Shown here in pieces: positions 11,401 to 22,600 of a DNA stretch of 64,000 nt. Made by a program: the position numbers and the translations under genes. Under the pieces are notes generated by a model. The model saw only the letters and a list, made by a program, of their open reading frames with translations, made no database searches and was not told where the DNA came from. The DNA comes from Pempheris klunzingeri (lineage: Eukaryota > Chordata > Actinopteri > Acropomatiformes > Pempheridae), in contig NC_092034.1 of the NCBI RefSeq assembly GCF_042242105.1, positions 17,848,644 to 17,912,643 of the forward strand. The letters run 5' to 3'. Numbering within the stretch: position 1 is the stretch's first letter; each line of letters begins with the position of its first letter.

Positions 11401-12219
11401 ACCCTAAATTTAAATAACTAGAAAGGCTCTAATACAAATACAGACCATTTACCATATAAATTTCAGAGTGGGGGTGAGTGAGATGCCTAGGTCTTGCTCC
11501 CATCTTTTCTGTGTCTGAGTATTATTGTTATTGGGGGAAGAAAGAATATTTACCTGAAACCAAGAGAATGAGAAAGAGAGAAAATAGGATTCATTCAGAT
11601 TGATTATTGATTATCATTTCTGAAAATGGAATTATGGTATTGTCCTTTACAATTCCACCTAGGTGGCGTATGTTATGAATCTGAATGAAGTATTTCCCAA
11701 GCCATTATAAAAACTTCCCTTGAAAAAAAACTTTCCTGATAAAAACTTTCCCTGACTTTAGGTTTCTGCATAATGATGTAAAATGTTACTACATATGTTG
11801 TCACTACATATACATCTCTATAGAAGACTTTTTAAAAAATCTATTGCTGTTACATGTTAGCCATATTTTGGGACAAAAGGGAGGCATAAGTCCTAACAGT
11901 TGAGTGGGCTTTTCCAGTAATGTAGGTGGGGTAGGCTACCCCTTTTAGTAGACTAACTATTCTGTTGGTTTTGTTCAAATTGTGTTACATTACAGGCCAA
12001 TTAGAGTTCTGATCACATGGTCAGAGGCAGGACCGGCTTATATGTAAAATCAGATTCATCATTCATCATTAACCATTAATTATCAGTGGCATACTTTGTA
12101 GTGGGCATGGCAAATATAATTAAATAAATAAATAATATAAAATTCATAACTTTACCTTCAGCAGAGCATAAGCAGATGAGTAGAGCAGCGGTAATCAGGA
12201 TATGTGAAGAAAATGCCAT
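1..12219 (-). CDS. Mucin-like secreted or membrane protein, 5' part only (two exons seen)
   Basis: Two exons join in frame: 12156-12219 and 2426 down to the left edge. Exon 1 encodes a start Met in a fair context and a hydrophobic signal peptide of about 20 residues, ending at a GT donor in phase 1. Exon 2 follows a good pyrimidine tract and CAG acceptor in the matching phase, and stays open for all 2426 bases to the window edge. Its product is very rich in Thr, Ser and Pro with regular Glu, like the O-glycosylated PTS region of mucins. No Cys-rich, SEA, EGF, VWD or transmembrane domain is visible; these would lie to the left if present. The gene could be an orthologue of the MUC3/12/17 group by position, but PTS sequence alone cannot prove this. 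No further exon was found in the 9.7 kb intron. Confidence 0.75.
2596..2811. repeat. Tc1 left inverted repeat (IR/DR type)
   Basis: It matches the reverse complement of 4008-4224 nearly base for base, with scattered substitutions. The outer copy of the GCAAAAGTATTCAGCCCC motif begins near 2605. The inner direct copy lies near 2790-2808, just beyond the transposase stop codon. Confidence 0.93.
2815..3833 (-). pseudogene. Tc1 transposase, broken by a one-base deletion
   Basis: The reading frame starts at Met 3833 ([10 protein letters not shown]) and runs to about 3203. It continues to the stop at 2815 in another frame. The N-terminal part has the paired-like helix-turn-helix ([17 protein letters not shown]) and a second DNA-binding half with the GRPPKLT hook. 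The DDE catalytic residues are all visible: Asp in WSDETK, Asp in FQQDNDPKH and Glu in [11 protein letters not shown], with the DD34E spacing of the Tc1 family. The break lies in the segment following KMVRVEG, where a run of A (T on the plus strand) is one base short near 3203. No other stop or shift was noticed, so the copy is fairly young but inactive. Confidence 0.95.
4008..4224. repeat. Tc1 right inverted repeat (IR/DR type)
   Basis: Reverse-complement partner of 2596-2811. The inner direct motif is at about 4013-4035 and the outer one at about 4200-4220. A TA follows at 4225. Confidence 0.93.
4415..4640 (+). repeat. Diverged fragment of a common teleost interspersed repeat
   Basis: It shows the recognisable order TAAATGGTCTATATT, then CATTCACCCATTCACACA, then CATTCACACACTGAA. 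The same order occurs at 21220-21540. It is degenerate and carries no gene. Confidence 0.5.
6700..6768. repeat. TA/GA microsatellite
   Basis: Alternating TA runs broken by CA steps, then a short GA run and TAGATA. Purely low-complexity sequence. Confidence 0.9.
7381..7626 (+). repeat. Teleost tRNA-SINE-like repeat, plus orientation
   Basis: It begins near GTGGTGTGGTGGATAGC and keeps box-B-like GGTTTGAATC. It then has TTTCTGTGTGGAGTTTGC and CACAGTCCAAAGACA, and ends near CACCCCCATCCAGG. Better-kept relatives lie at 31580-31850, 52160-52400 and 56532-56880. The short open frames inside it are not genes. Confidence 0.75.
8215..8375. repeat. TG and CA microsatellites inside the piggyBac relic
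   Basis: A GTGTGT run lies near 8218-8237 and CACACA runs near 8346-8372. A short 9-mer tandem (GTCAAAAGG, four copies) follows at about 8425-8455. No coding content. Confidence 0.85.
8638..8865 (+). pseudogene. Acidic segment resembling a piggyBac transposase N-terminus
   Basis: The open stretch between stops encodes an acidic peptide ([10 protein letters not shown], then [20 protein letters not shown]). It ends in an imperfect duplication of about 32 bases that repeats CACTTGAGCTGGAGCTGGA. piggyBac transposases start with such acidic regions, but this is weak evidence by itself. Support comes from its place between the TTAA ends and just before the zinc-ribbon piece, which is in another frame. 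Confidence 0.45.
8908..9078 (+). pseudogene. piggyBac transposase C-terminal cysteine-rich domain remnant
   Basis: A 56-residue frame starts at ATG 8908 and ends at TGA 9076-9078. It carries C21-x2-C24, then H33-C34, C42 and C50-x2-C53, following a basic run (KRYRQ). This matches the zinc-ribbon layout that ends piggyBac transposases. The second position of the middle CxxC is Tyr37, and the position expected as His in the next pair is Tyr45. An in-frame stop lies three codons upstream, so this is the tail of a former longer protein. The adjacent tandem array starts just past its stop codon. Confidence 0.7.
9082..11105 (+). repeat. 365-bp tandem array, about 5.5 copies
   Basis: The landmark AGTTATGAT recurs with TTATG at 9161, 9526, 9891, 10255, 10620 and 10984, so the period is 364-365 bases. 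Units share GAACATTTTTTGCA, CAAACTGCTCAAAAAATAAT and CAGTTTGCAATTAGTATATG. Inner units are almost identical. The first and last keep private variants such as AAAGGGTTAAAA. The array abuts the right piggyBac end, and its GCATCGAGGG echoes the complement of the left end (CCCCTCGG). Confidence 0.95.
12156..12219 (-). CDS. Mucin-like gene exon 1, signal peptide
   Basis: It encodes [20 protein letters not shown] plus Glu and a split Gly/Glu codon. This is a short polar start, a hydrophobic core ([12 protein letters not shown]) and a small-residue cleavage site (CSA). The donor is G|GTAAAG at 12155-12154. It ends in phase 1, which fits the acceptor at 2426. A weak TATA-like ATTTAAG lies about 30 bases upstream on the minus strand, so a TSS close to 12240 is possible but unproven. 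Confidence 0.8.
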
Positions 12220-14258
12220 GACCAGTTTACATCCCAGGCAGCAGAAATGCTTAAATCCAATTGTTGAAAATGTGTAATGGCCACATCTGCCTCTGTCAAA
12301 GTGACAGAGTGGATTAGCTCATTCTAAACACATCCACCCAGTACAAAGTAATGGGAAAACGTCACTGATGGCAAAACTGACTGAGATAAGAGGAACTTGC
12401 TCATGACACAGGTTTATTGCAGATAATAAACCTTTCTATGTAGTTCTTCTTTTTCTCTTATTGCCCTTGTGGTATCTAAATGCTGTACCAAGTGTGAATC
12501 TTATTTCAGCCAATTTCTGGGAAAGGTCCACAGGTCGAAGACCATTTAGTTAGTGGACAGCTGAAGAGAGGTCAACAGGGACATTCACACCTGACGTCAG
12601 AGAGCAATGGGTTAAAATCTCCCTGCACATACAACCATGTCAATGTGTGACTGAAGGTCCAATTACATTCACTGATGACACTGAGTTGTGGTTGAAAGCT
12701 CTGGAAAAGACCAGTGAGTGGAATGAGTTAGTAAACCTGTATAATTCGGTAAATGCTGGTTTCTGGGCCGATACTCCTACAGTATACGTTTTTAGTGATG
12801 CTGATTTTTTTTTTATAAACTTCTTTGATGAAGAATGCAGAGGCATTTATGCTTATTTGTGTGTCACTGCATACTACATTAAATCTAATTAATAAAAATA
12901 TATCTGAGGCTGGCTGCTCTCTGAGTCAGACTTGTATAGTTGTCATTACATCAATCAATCAATCAATTAATGAATCAATCAATCTTTATTTATATAGATC
13001 TTAATTAAAAGACCTTTTGACTAGTGTTTTTTTTTCTTTACTGAGTATTTGTAAGTTTTGGTAGCATGTGAAGAACAGCTACTGGTGGCGGATAAGCAGC
13101 AGGTAAGTGTTGGTATGGGTGCTTGTCATCAGTGACTAAAGGTGTGTCTTTATCTGGATTTTACAATGGCTTCAGATGAGACATTTCTTATCAGAGCTCA
13201 GAGACAATAACTGCAGTATAATGGCGTGTCAGTGCATGGCGTAGAATCCTAATTGCTTGAGAGGTCAAAGGTTTATAGCAGAGATGTTACAAGATGAGGT
13301 GTAACAACAGGTTAAGGGTTAGTGTAGGAAACTAAGAAAAAACTCCCTCCTGTTATAAAGGGGAGTTAAGTTTTGCCTTATCAGACAGTAAAGCCTGACA
13401 CCTCCCTCTAAGTTAGCTTACATTTCCAATTCTCAAGTCATAAACAGTGGAAACAATCACTGCAGCAACTGTGTCTCACACTTTGACCTCCACAGCTATT
13501 TTTAAACTGGCAAAATGTGTTCAGAGAGCAGTGAACATGTAGGGCACAATAGAGTTTAAATCCTTTACAGTCTTGCCACAAGGCTCTAGTAGCTGTTCTG
13601 GAGCTTACAATTGTGTCACACGGTCATCATTAGCAGATTCAGATTAGCAGAATGACAAGGTAGAATATATCAAAATGTCCCATAAGTATCTGTTTCCCAG
13701 CTAGGTAGATGACACACAGCACCTCCGCTGTGAGATTACACAATCAGGAATGAGGTGTTTCAGCCCAGTGATAATCACGTCAAACATCATGGAAAAAAAG
13801 AATACAATTGCACTTGTGCACTCCCTTCCAACTCTGCATGTCATCTCAGGATATCATGGTTGTTATTGTCAAAACAAACATAGCAACTATCTAGATATAT
13901 ATACACACTGTTGCCCATAAAGCTGGAATAAAATGTTTTTTACCTCTTCTCATGAAATGATTGTGACAATGTGATCTATTCTTGATAAATAAAGTGTATA
14001 TCTTCTCAACTTTATTGATCAAACTCTTCCAAACAGATCACAGTGAAACTTAAACTACAATGAACCTTTGCAAACTGTGTATTCAGGCTTTAACAAAATT
14101 GGGGGTATTTAATAATTATTACAACTTTATTGGCAACAGCGTATGTATATCAATCAATAAATCAATTAATCTTTATTCATGCAGCACCAGTTCACAACAG
14201 TGTTATCTCAAGACGCTTTGGCAACAGTGGCAGGGTCTGTGTTGGGTGGAGGTTGGAC

Positions 14259-14259
<1 letters not shown>

Positions 14260-14307
<48 letters not shown>
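14260..14307. repeat. GA microsatellite
   Basis: About 23 uninterrupted GA steps within the LINE 3' end region. Confidence 0.97.
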
Positions 14308-14309
<2 letters not shown>

Positions 14310-14450
14310 ACAAACAGCAACCAACATGCTAACAGTGACTATAGCACTGACAATAAGAGTGTGACTAATAAATTAGCATTAGCAATATGGGAATGTTGAA
14401 AAACATGACAGGTGGCCAACGATCCACAGCAGCAGTGATTCATGATGCCA

Positions 14451-14790
14451 GAGAACCACAGCAGGAGAACCAGGACCAGGATCCACAGGAACCAGAGAAC
14501 CACAGCAGGAGAACCAGGACCAGGATCCACAGGAACCAGAGAACCACAGCAGGAGAACCAGGATCAGGATCCACAGGAACCAGAGAACCACAGCAGGAGA
14601 ACCAGGACCAGGATCCACAGGAACCAGAGAACCACAGCAGGAGAACCAGGACCAGGATCCACAGGAACCTGAGAACCACAGCAGGAGAACCAGGACCAGG
14701 ATTCACAGGAACCAGAGAACCACAGCAGGAGAACCAGGATCAGGATCCACAGGAGGAGAACCAGGACCAGGATCCACAGGAACCTGAGGG
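14451..14790. repeat. 44-bp minisatellite, about 7.5 copies
   Basis: Units start GAGAACCACAGCAGGAGAAC at 14451, 14495, 14539, 14583, 14627, 14671 and 14715, a strict 44-base period. The last part is a shortened variant. Since 44 is not a multiple of three and few stops occur, long open frames appear on both strands. They are by-products of the repeat. Confidence 0.96.
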
Positions 14791-15118
14791 ATGACAAAAG
14801 CACAGAAAGGCTCCAGGGAAGATACCAAGTTAGTAACAGACATTAAAGAGACATGAAGCATCAGGATGGAGAGGAAGAGGAGGAGAGAGGAGCCCAGTGC
14901 ATCATGGGAGTCCCCCGGCCTATAAGCCTATAGCAGCATAACTAGGGGCTGGTCCAAGGCCTGATCCAGCCCTAAACTATAGGCTTTATCACTAAGGAAG
15001 GTTTTTAGTCTACTCTTAAATGTAGAGAGGTCTGGGTGGAAAAAGGCAGTTCTAGAAATCTGTTTAATGTGGGAGTTAAAGGACAAATCTTGATCAAATA
15101 AGACTCCCAGATTCCTTA

Positions 15119-15119
15119 T

Positions 15120-15158
<39 letters not shown>

Positions 15159-15201
15159 TTATATATATACACACATACATACACACACACACACACACAC
15201 A
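15119..15201. repeat. TA/CA compound microsatellite
   Basis: TA run, CA run, TA run and a second CA run, directly next to the LINE fragment. Confidence 0.95.
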
Positions 15202-16322
15202 ATTATTTAATATGCAGCTAAAAAAAAACGAACGAAAAACAACTAAAAAAACAAGTCATATCAATGTATACATGATATGATGAGAAGAAAACTTTTGGTA
15301 TGGTACAGAAGCACAAGTATTGTATCACCATTAGTATCTAAATACTAATTATATTAATTCCTACAATGAAATGCTATACACTTTCTTTTCTGTGCTAGAA
15401 TTTGATTTTAATGTGGCGTGGCATGTCCCAATGAAAAACAAGTCATTCTGTCATTGAAGACAAAAAGTTCAAGTGTCTTACCATGCTTTAACAGGAAATA
15501 TACGTGGGCAATGTACAGTATATTTTATGATTTGCTTTCTTTGGCCAATATATTCTAGTCAGTCAAAGAGCCCAGCTCTTTCTAAACGGTCTCGTCTTTT
15601 TCTTGTAGAAGCACGTTTGAAGCATTTGAAAGCTTTTGCTGCCCTCTGGCCTTCATGCAAAGTTGCCTGATGAAATATAAACCCAGAAACCCATTTTAGA
15701 TTATTTCAATATTTTTGCTAAAGTTACTGTGGCAAAGGGATACAAAGTAGTGATCAATGTTCTGTAAAGGCTTTGGTCTCACAATGCCACTCTCCATACA
15801 TAACGCTTATATCTCCATATACTGTCATGCTGAGGCTTTTAGCTCAGCTAGAGCTGAAACAATTACTCAATTAGTCATAAAATGTTTTGGCCTGTTGTAT
15901 GGATTCTAAAATTTCTGAAAAATGTGAAAACTGTCCAAAGAATTGCTCAAGAAATTAATCAGCAGATGAAGAGTGAAACTAATAGATAGCAGCAGCCCTT
16001 CTAAAACCTTTCATTCAACACAGCTGTTTTGTTTAATGCATCAGTGTTTAATGTTGTTTTAACACAAGAAGCTTAACAAGAACTTCTACAGTCTAAATAC
16101 AACGGACCATAAAACTGACAAAAATCTGACATAATATTGAAACTATCTGTTCAAAACATATGGATGGCGACATTTGATGTCAGCTTGTGATACTTGAGAT
16201 TCTGATGAGCACTCGGGTTCGATAACCTCCAACACAAACAACAGAATGTATAATGTAACCATGTAAAAAGAATTTGGTGCTCAGATCTAGAATGAGAATC
16301 AAAATGATATATTATTACAGAA

Positions 16323-16682
16323 TCATAAAGTCATTCCACATTTGTTTTGTACGTTTCGAACTTCGACCTGTCTGCGTGCCAAAAGTTTCAGTGGCACCAT
16401 AAAGGGGTTGAGGGGGGGGCAGCGTCCCACCACATCTGTGTCCCTTGATTGGCTGGACGTGTTCTCGTTCCCTGATGATTGGCTCTCGGCTTCATTTGGC
16501 TGCAGTTTCTTCCCTCCACTGTGCATGACACCAGGGCTGTCAGCAGTCCCAACGCCGGCCTGCTGACCCTTCGCTGTGCTGCCCCTCTCTGCCTCTGGAA
16601 GAGCACAGAGCCCCCCCGTCAGGTCTTTAACGCTCTCTCTTGCAGCCTTGGAGTCAGCAGGGGATGAGAGGCACTGGAACAC
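16323..16682 (-). CDS. snapc2: snapc2 exon 6 (last), residues 421-539 and stop
   Basis: The acceptor is TGTGTCCTCAG before GTG TTC. It encodes a polar, low-complexity linker and then the conserved tail PPLNPFMVPLKLLARR, followed by a fish-specific extension of about 17 residues before TGA. Confidence 0.94.
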   Translation of the reverse strand: MFQCLSSPADSKAARESVKDLTGGLCALPEAERGSTAKGQQAGVGTADSPGVMHSGGKKLQPNEAESQSSGNENTSSQSRDTDVVGRCPPLNPFMVPLKLLARRQVEVRNVQNKCGMTL

Positions 16683-19600
16683 CTGAGGACACAGAGAGGA
16701 CGGCTGTTGGGATGCAGTGCATAGCTAGTGCTGCAAAATAAATGATCAACCAATTGTTACTTATGTACAGTACATACCAGTTCTGTGCTGGCACAGAAGA
16801 CAGACTCAGTATGGCTGACAATGGATGCACACAATAGTAGTGTGCTGCATGTGATACCTGTGCACACATGATGCTAAAAATTATGCAGTCTAAAAGGTGA
16901 TTATTTTAAAAAGCAAAATGAAGAGAAAGGGGGGGTAGCTTGTGAATCCCTCCTGGGGAACAATAAAGCCTTACTGGTATAATAATATTTATTTCTTAAT
17001 TATATTCTGTATTGATTCTACAAGTAACTAAAAGGTGCAATATGGTGGAGTAGAATATAGAAGAGCAAAAAAACTCCAGTACCTCAAATTTGTACTTATT
17101 TACAGTACTTGAGTAGATAAGAAGATACTGCTAACACAGCGTCGGTGTTGTTATTCTTTTTAAATTATATAATAGAAGATTAATGTCTGAGAAACTTTAG
17201 AATCAAGTCATGAGTCACTGTCAATTTTTACATCAATGCAAAATTGGGGTATTAAAAAAAACAAAAGGCAACTATCCATCAGCATTTCGGATCACTGATC
17301 ATGCTGTACTAGAAGGGCGTCACCAAATCATGTGCTGATGCAGCCAACTGAGACAGCTGATGGCACCAGTAGAAGTTAGTCTGGAGCCCTGTGCAGTAAA
17401 CACCTCCACTGTTCCTGCCTGTGGTTTTGTGTCACGTTCATGATGACGTCGCTGCAGTACCACGTGCATTGCCGTGAAAATGGGCAAATACTTCTGCCGA
17501 TGATGAGGGAGCGTGACCCGCGGTGGAAAATGTGCCTGGTACCAAAAGCGAGTTCAACTGAGGAACACATTGTGGCGGAAACACGACAAATATTAGCCAA
17601 TTCTAGTGAAAACGTACAGACCTGAACCCTGAACCTGTACGTGTGACAGCAGCCATGGGACGACACTGTGCTGTGATAATTAGTTAGCAAATAAGTTTTA
17701 TTTACTTGGAAACCAGCTGTTGCACAAATACTTCCTAACTACATGTTCATCATATTGTGCTGCATCTTCTAACACAGACAATGCCCATTCACACCAAGAC
17801 TTCTTTTAATCCACCTCTGAATTGTCATTTACTGTACTTTCACTGCTTAGAGCCTTCTAGGCACATCCAGTATGAACTGCTGATTTTATTGAGTCCAATT
17901 GGTGTAAAAGCAATGATATAGGGATGCAGTGTTATTTTTACTGAATGAATTCATCCATACATTTCTTACATTTCACCATATTTGCAATGCTTATGCGCTC
18001 CAGATTTGTTGTGTGAAAATAGATTCCATCTGTCACTCTGACTCTTTGTGGACTGCTGCTGCCCTCAGGTGGAGTGCTAGTGTCTGCACAGGTTACTGTC
18101 CCACAGTCCACAATCAGTAGAATCTGGCTCCTCTTGTGGGCTCGCACATTTTATTGTAGTTTTGAGCCGTTTATGCAGTTGAAGGCTTTATTATTTTTGC
18201 TGTATAGTACATGGCGAGAGATGCAAACTGTTTTTGAATTGACACAAATGCTACAAACTACTTTTACATATAAAGGCTTGTAAATGTGATTCCAGCTCTA
18301 GGACACTTCTTACCATACGCATATATTGCTCATCTAGATAGATGCTAAGTTTCATAGATGACCTTTAACACACACGTGTGCACTGATAAAACTTTGCATG
18401 TCGCAGACAAACAGCGACCTGTATTAGGGCTGTGTGATTCATCGTTTTATCTAGCGTGTTTGCGCCAGTGTGGAAGTACCAAAGACTGCAGTTTCTTGAC
18501 TGGCCCTCCATGTTACAATGGACAACTTTACAGCAGAAATAAACCCGAATAAAGCCTACTACGAAGTCAGTGTTCTTCTCCATAGCTAATTTTGCCATTT
18601 ATGACACCTGTAAACTCTAAATTCCTCACCCATTTACATTATATAACAGCTTCAACTTATTCGTACCTAAGGGCGTGGCCACTTTGAGTGACAGGTGTGT
18701 GCTGAGGCCACTAGCTGTCTGCTAAGCTTCACTTCACCTTTAGTGAACAGTGATACTGTTCTAATGGTGCTTTGCCGGTGCCGAGTCTGGATCACACTAG
18801 ACTTGACACATTTATTAAAACTGATTGGTTAGTCTGCTGCTCTGCTGTTAGATCAGACTCAAATATTATTGTTCCTGAGCTAAGCCTTTCCACAGCCAAT
18901 CCAACCTGGATAGCCACGGTTATGTATTGTGCTGACCGCATCATTGTTGCAGACAGACTGTGTCCTCTTAAGATTATCTTTGCTGCCACTATATTAGATA
19001 TCACAGGGCATTTAGAGTGTGGCATACCCGCTAGCACTAGCAGGGTATCGCTGGCAGCTGCCGTCCCCGCCTGGTGGCGTGGGAAGACTTGCAGGGTCTA
19101 ATTACGAATATTACAATCAGTCAGTCGAGATTCACTTTTATAGCATCCGCAGTGTTACCAACAAGAACACCTCACAGTGTATTTTTACACATCTACCATC
19201 CATACAGACTAGCAAAGCAGGGAGTCAGGCAGAAAGGAGCTGCAGTAAGGCAAAGTAGCATGTAGCCTGGAACATGGGTTCTTAGCCTTGCTTAGTAGCT
19301 TCAAGCTAGGTGGGCATGTTTCAGCGACCAGGCTTTGTTTGGCCCACGTCTTTTGGATTAGTCTGGATTAGGGGCCTTTTTTTTGCAAATAACTCAATGT
19401 ATCCTGATTTTTGTGCTTTATAAATAAGCTGTAATTGTTAGCTGTTATTAGGTGTTTCTGAGGGTTATGATCGAGATAATAACATGGAGGCTCCTGAGCA
19501 GGTGACCACAGCTGAAGACACACCTCAGCAGCGAGCGGGTGAGTGTGTGGGTCACTGCTGAATTAACAAGGTGAACACAACTGCTGAAGTACACTCAATA

Positions 19601-22600
19601 AAAAGTTTAAACGGACAGGCTTACACCAACATTTTCCTGTTGCGAGTGGGAGCTCCTTAGTCGTCACCTGTGATGTTACAGTTACTGGGTCTTCCAGCTT
19701 TGCACTGTGGCCGCCACCCCAGCATGTGTTCCCTGATCACTAATGAGAGCCTGAAGTCCTGCTGCACCTTCCTGTGGGCCACAGCTGACAGCCGAGCACC
19801 TGCTCTAGCAACAGGGGCCATTCAGCATACATCAGCATCAGTGGCAACAGTCCCATATATCCTTTTCCCTTTTTCTGAGGGTAGTGGTCATGGATGAATT
19901 CAATTTATGTTCAATTCTCTTACTCAATATAAATACTCATTTTTTCTAATAATTTTCTTTGCTGCCATTGAGGCTTATTAACTTCCTGAATTCGACCTGA
20001 CCACCAGTGTTAGGGTTAGAGGTAATGAAGCCTGGACCCCAGTGGGCAGGGTTAGAGGTAATGAAGCCTGGACCCCAGTGGGCAGGGTTAGAGGTAATGA
20101 AGCCTGGACACCAGTGGGCAGGGTTTGAATGCCGACAACTTACCTACGAAAGGGTAATGATAAATAAGCTGCTTTACTCCACTCAATACCAGCACAACCT
20201 TTTAGGGTGCCCTGACCTCAAGAGGCCTTTCAGGTGCACACAATCCATTTAGAGACTTAAACACAGAAACACCCAAAGAATGATGGGCAACTTTCAAAAT
20301 AGCATTGGTTAGAGTTCTGATTTTGCTACTGTACACTCTAGAAATAAAGACAAACAAATGTAACTAACTTTGTGTTCCAACTAACCTCGCGAGGCAGCTG
20401 TATTTGCGAGATCACAACCATGGAGAATTTGTCTTGCCAGGCTCCAAGTTATTTGCTTTTGGCCAAACCACAGTGGCTTGGACCAATCAGTGTAAGCTAC
20501 AGGCAGGGTTTAGATGTGACAACTGTTCCTTTTTCACCTGTTGAAAGAACAATGGCAGCTCCTAAGAAGGTAAGATTAGAGCAAGAACCAACTCTTCTCC
20601 TAACTGGCTTTGGCAATAGACTCAACTACGTCATAGGTTTGTCGATCTGATTGTAGTTAGCCCGTGTTAGACGATGATTGATGGTTCATCCAATCGTGTG
20701 CTCCATATTTTCTTATATGTGCCTCCCCCTTCACAGTTTCAATTCCCAGATGGTTCTGTATAGTTATAATCCACCCAATCCCAACACAGTTCATTCTTAT
20801 GTCTCTGTGTGCTTCTTTACCTAACAAACTGTCCCTATGGTTAATACTTTTGGTTACTAACCTCAGACTTAATCCATCTATTTTGAAAACACATTCACTG
20901 AGCAACTAAGCTGTTCAACAGATGCCCTTTTACATTGATTTAGCTGACCAGAGGCCAGTAGTTCTTAGTTCTTGGAGGGAGTAAAGCCAATGGCACAGCC
21001 TTGATTCAAAGCAAAAATGCAGAAAAATGTTACTTTATGTCTGAACTCAGTTTACGACCACATGTACCTCAATTAGATGTTTGCGCAGTTTGTTGCAGTC
21101 CAGCAAGGGAAGCTCCTCTGGGAGAGACATCAACAGATCCAACACAATAGCACTCTCTGGAGGACACAAGACCATATTAGAAAATGGATTAACTGCAATG
21201 TAGTGTCAAAGTTGAAGTTGCTGTTAAATGGACTGTACTTGTGTAGCACCTTTCTGGTCTTTTCAACCACTCAAATACTACATTCACACATCATTCACAC
21301 ACTGATGGGAGGTTGCCAACCCTGCCACCATCTCTGTCCTTTGAAACCAGATTTGGATAATTGGTGCGTTCTAGTCAATGGAAACTTAATTTTTCATGCT
21401 CGACTCAGTGAATACACTGTGCCTCAGCAGTAGAGCAGCTCGTCCACTAATCGAAAGATCAACGGTTTGATTCCCACCTATTCCGGTCCAACCCTTTCCA
21501 TTAGTGTGTGAGTGGTGTGTGGATGTAGTGTCACAGTGCATTGAGTGATTATAGAGACTAAAGAGGCAAAAGACAGTAAATAAAAAATAAAACCACCATA
21601 TCTGAAATGACACTAATTCTATTTTGAGGACAAAATTATACACTTACTAAAAAAGCTCTATTTCCATTTTAAAAACATTCTAACAAATGCTGATAATTTG
21701 ATTTTTTGTCTCGAAAGAGGAAATCAGTTGAGACAAAAGATGCATGGAGTCTACATAGATTAACCTTGTCTGATTGCCTACTTTTCTCCATTCTTTAAAA
21801 AAAAAAAAAATGTGGACGTAAACCTTCATTTTCAAGAACACCATGCCTCCGTGGAGACTCGCTCATTTAAAAACCCTGTGAACATTTCAACACCGCTCAT
21901 AAAACGCTCCACCACAATCACTTTCCACGTTCCAGCTCCCAGCATACACAAAAACTTTTCTGGCTCATTAGTACAGACAGGAGTCACGCACCTGCCTAGA
22001 CATTTTCCTTAATAATGAAGTTTTTGTGCACTCCTGGGAATATCAAACTGGTGCTACTCAATTTAAAAATGTCATTTTTCTTGTGTTGCTAATGAAATCT
22101 AACGTTTAATAACCACAGAACATTATCTCAAGAGCTCACAGCTATTTTTTTTTTTCATTTAGTAGTGAATTTAACATAATAGAGTGCTTACATATAAATG
22201 ACCGTGGTATATGTAACATCATAGTTAAATGCTATTATTTATCATGTCTATAATTGAGCTTCTGTCCTCTTTAGGATCAAGCTACTTGTACAACACTTCC
22301 CGCTCCAGTTCAACCAACTGTCACAGTTGTTTAAGTGAAAACCCTATAGCATGGACAGAAACCTCATACTGTTGCACCCCTAGTCATGCCCCTATCTCTC
22401 CCTGTTTCCTGTCTGCCTGTTTACTGTCAGTCCAATAAAACAATGCCAAAGAAAGTCCCCTTAAAAAAAGAGAAATAAACTGAGACTATACAAAAGTCTT
22501 AAAAAATGGAATATTAGCAAAATAAATGTTTTTGCCTTTATTAATAACCTCCTTAAGAATATTCTGGGTTGTTATATTGGTATGAACCACAACAGAGTTC

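Larger units (their letters stand above)
2427..12155 (-). other. Intron 1 of the mucin-like gene, filled with mobile elements
   Basis: This 9.7 kb intron separates the signal-peptide exon from the PTS exon. It holds a Tc1 element (2596-4224), a fragment of a common fish repeat (4415-4640), a TA/GA-rich microsatellite (about 6700-6768), a SINE-like copy (7381-7626) and a piggyBac relic (7691-11135). In 4640-6690, 6770-7380 and 11140-12150 I see only AT-rich sequence with no gene. Confidence 0.7.
14150..15118 (-). mobile_element. 3' end of a LINE retrotransposon with tandem-rich 3' UTR
   Basis: Read on the minus strand, 15118-14970 encodes the end of a LINE protein. It has IRNLGVLFDQDLSFNSHIKQ, then ISRTAFFH, and jumps to LSTFKSRLKTFLSDKAYSLG, so an internal deletion has removed the part between. 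The 3' UTR follows with a 44-bp minisatellite, a GA tract and a TTTATTGATTGAT-like tail at about 14150-14175. A 45-base piece of this same UTR recurs at 25984-26028. Confidence 0.75.
12220..16322. other. Intergenic between the mucin-like gene and snapc2, repeats only
   Basis: 12220-12940 is unremarkable, with short frames that do not look coding. Diverged TCAATCAATC plus CTTTATTTATATAG (about 12950-13000) and AAAAACTCCCTCCTGTTATAAA (about 13340) mark an old LINE 3' end. A more complete LINE 3' end is at 14150-15118. The stretch 15200-16320 holds nothing I can identify. Confidence 0.6.

Noticed and set aside
13890-14055. A possible MITE end starting at ACACTGTTGCCCATAAAGCT
   Set aside because: No matching inverted partner or target duplication could be found by eye, so the claim is not supported.
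14339-14803. Open frames on both strands with repeated EPQQENQDQDPQ or GSCGSWSWFSCC motifs
   Set aside because: They come from a 44-bp minisatellite in a LINE 3' UTR; several overlapping frames on both strands are equally open.
17376-19260. Several frames and repeat-like text in snapc2 intron 5, such as GGGCGTGGCCACTTTGAGTG
   Set aside because: It may be an old DNA transposon, but neither ends nor coding homology could be shown.
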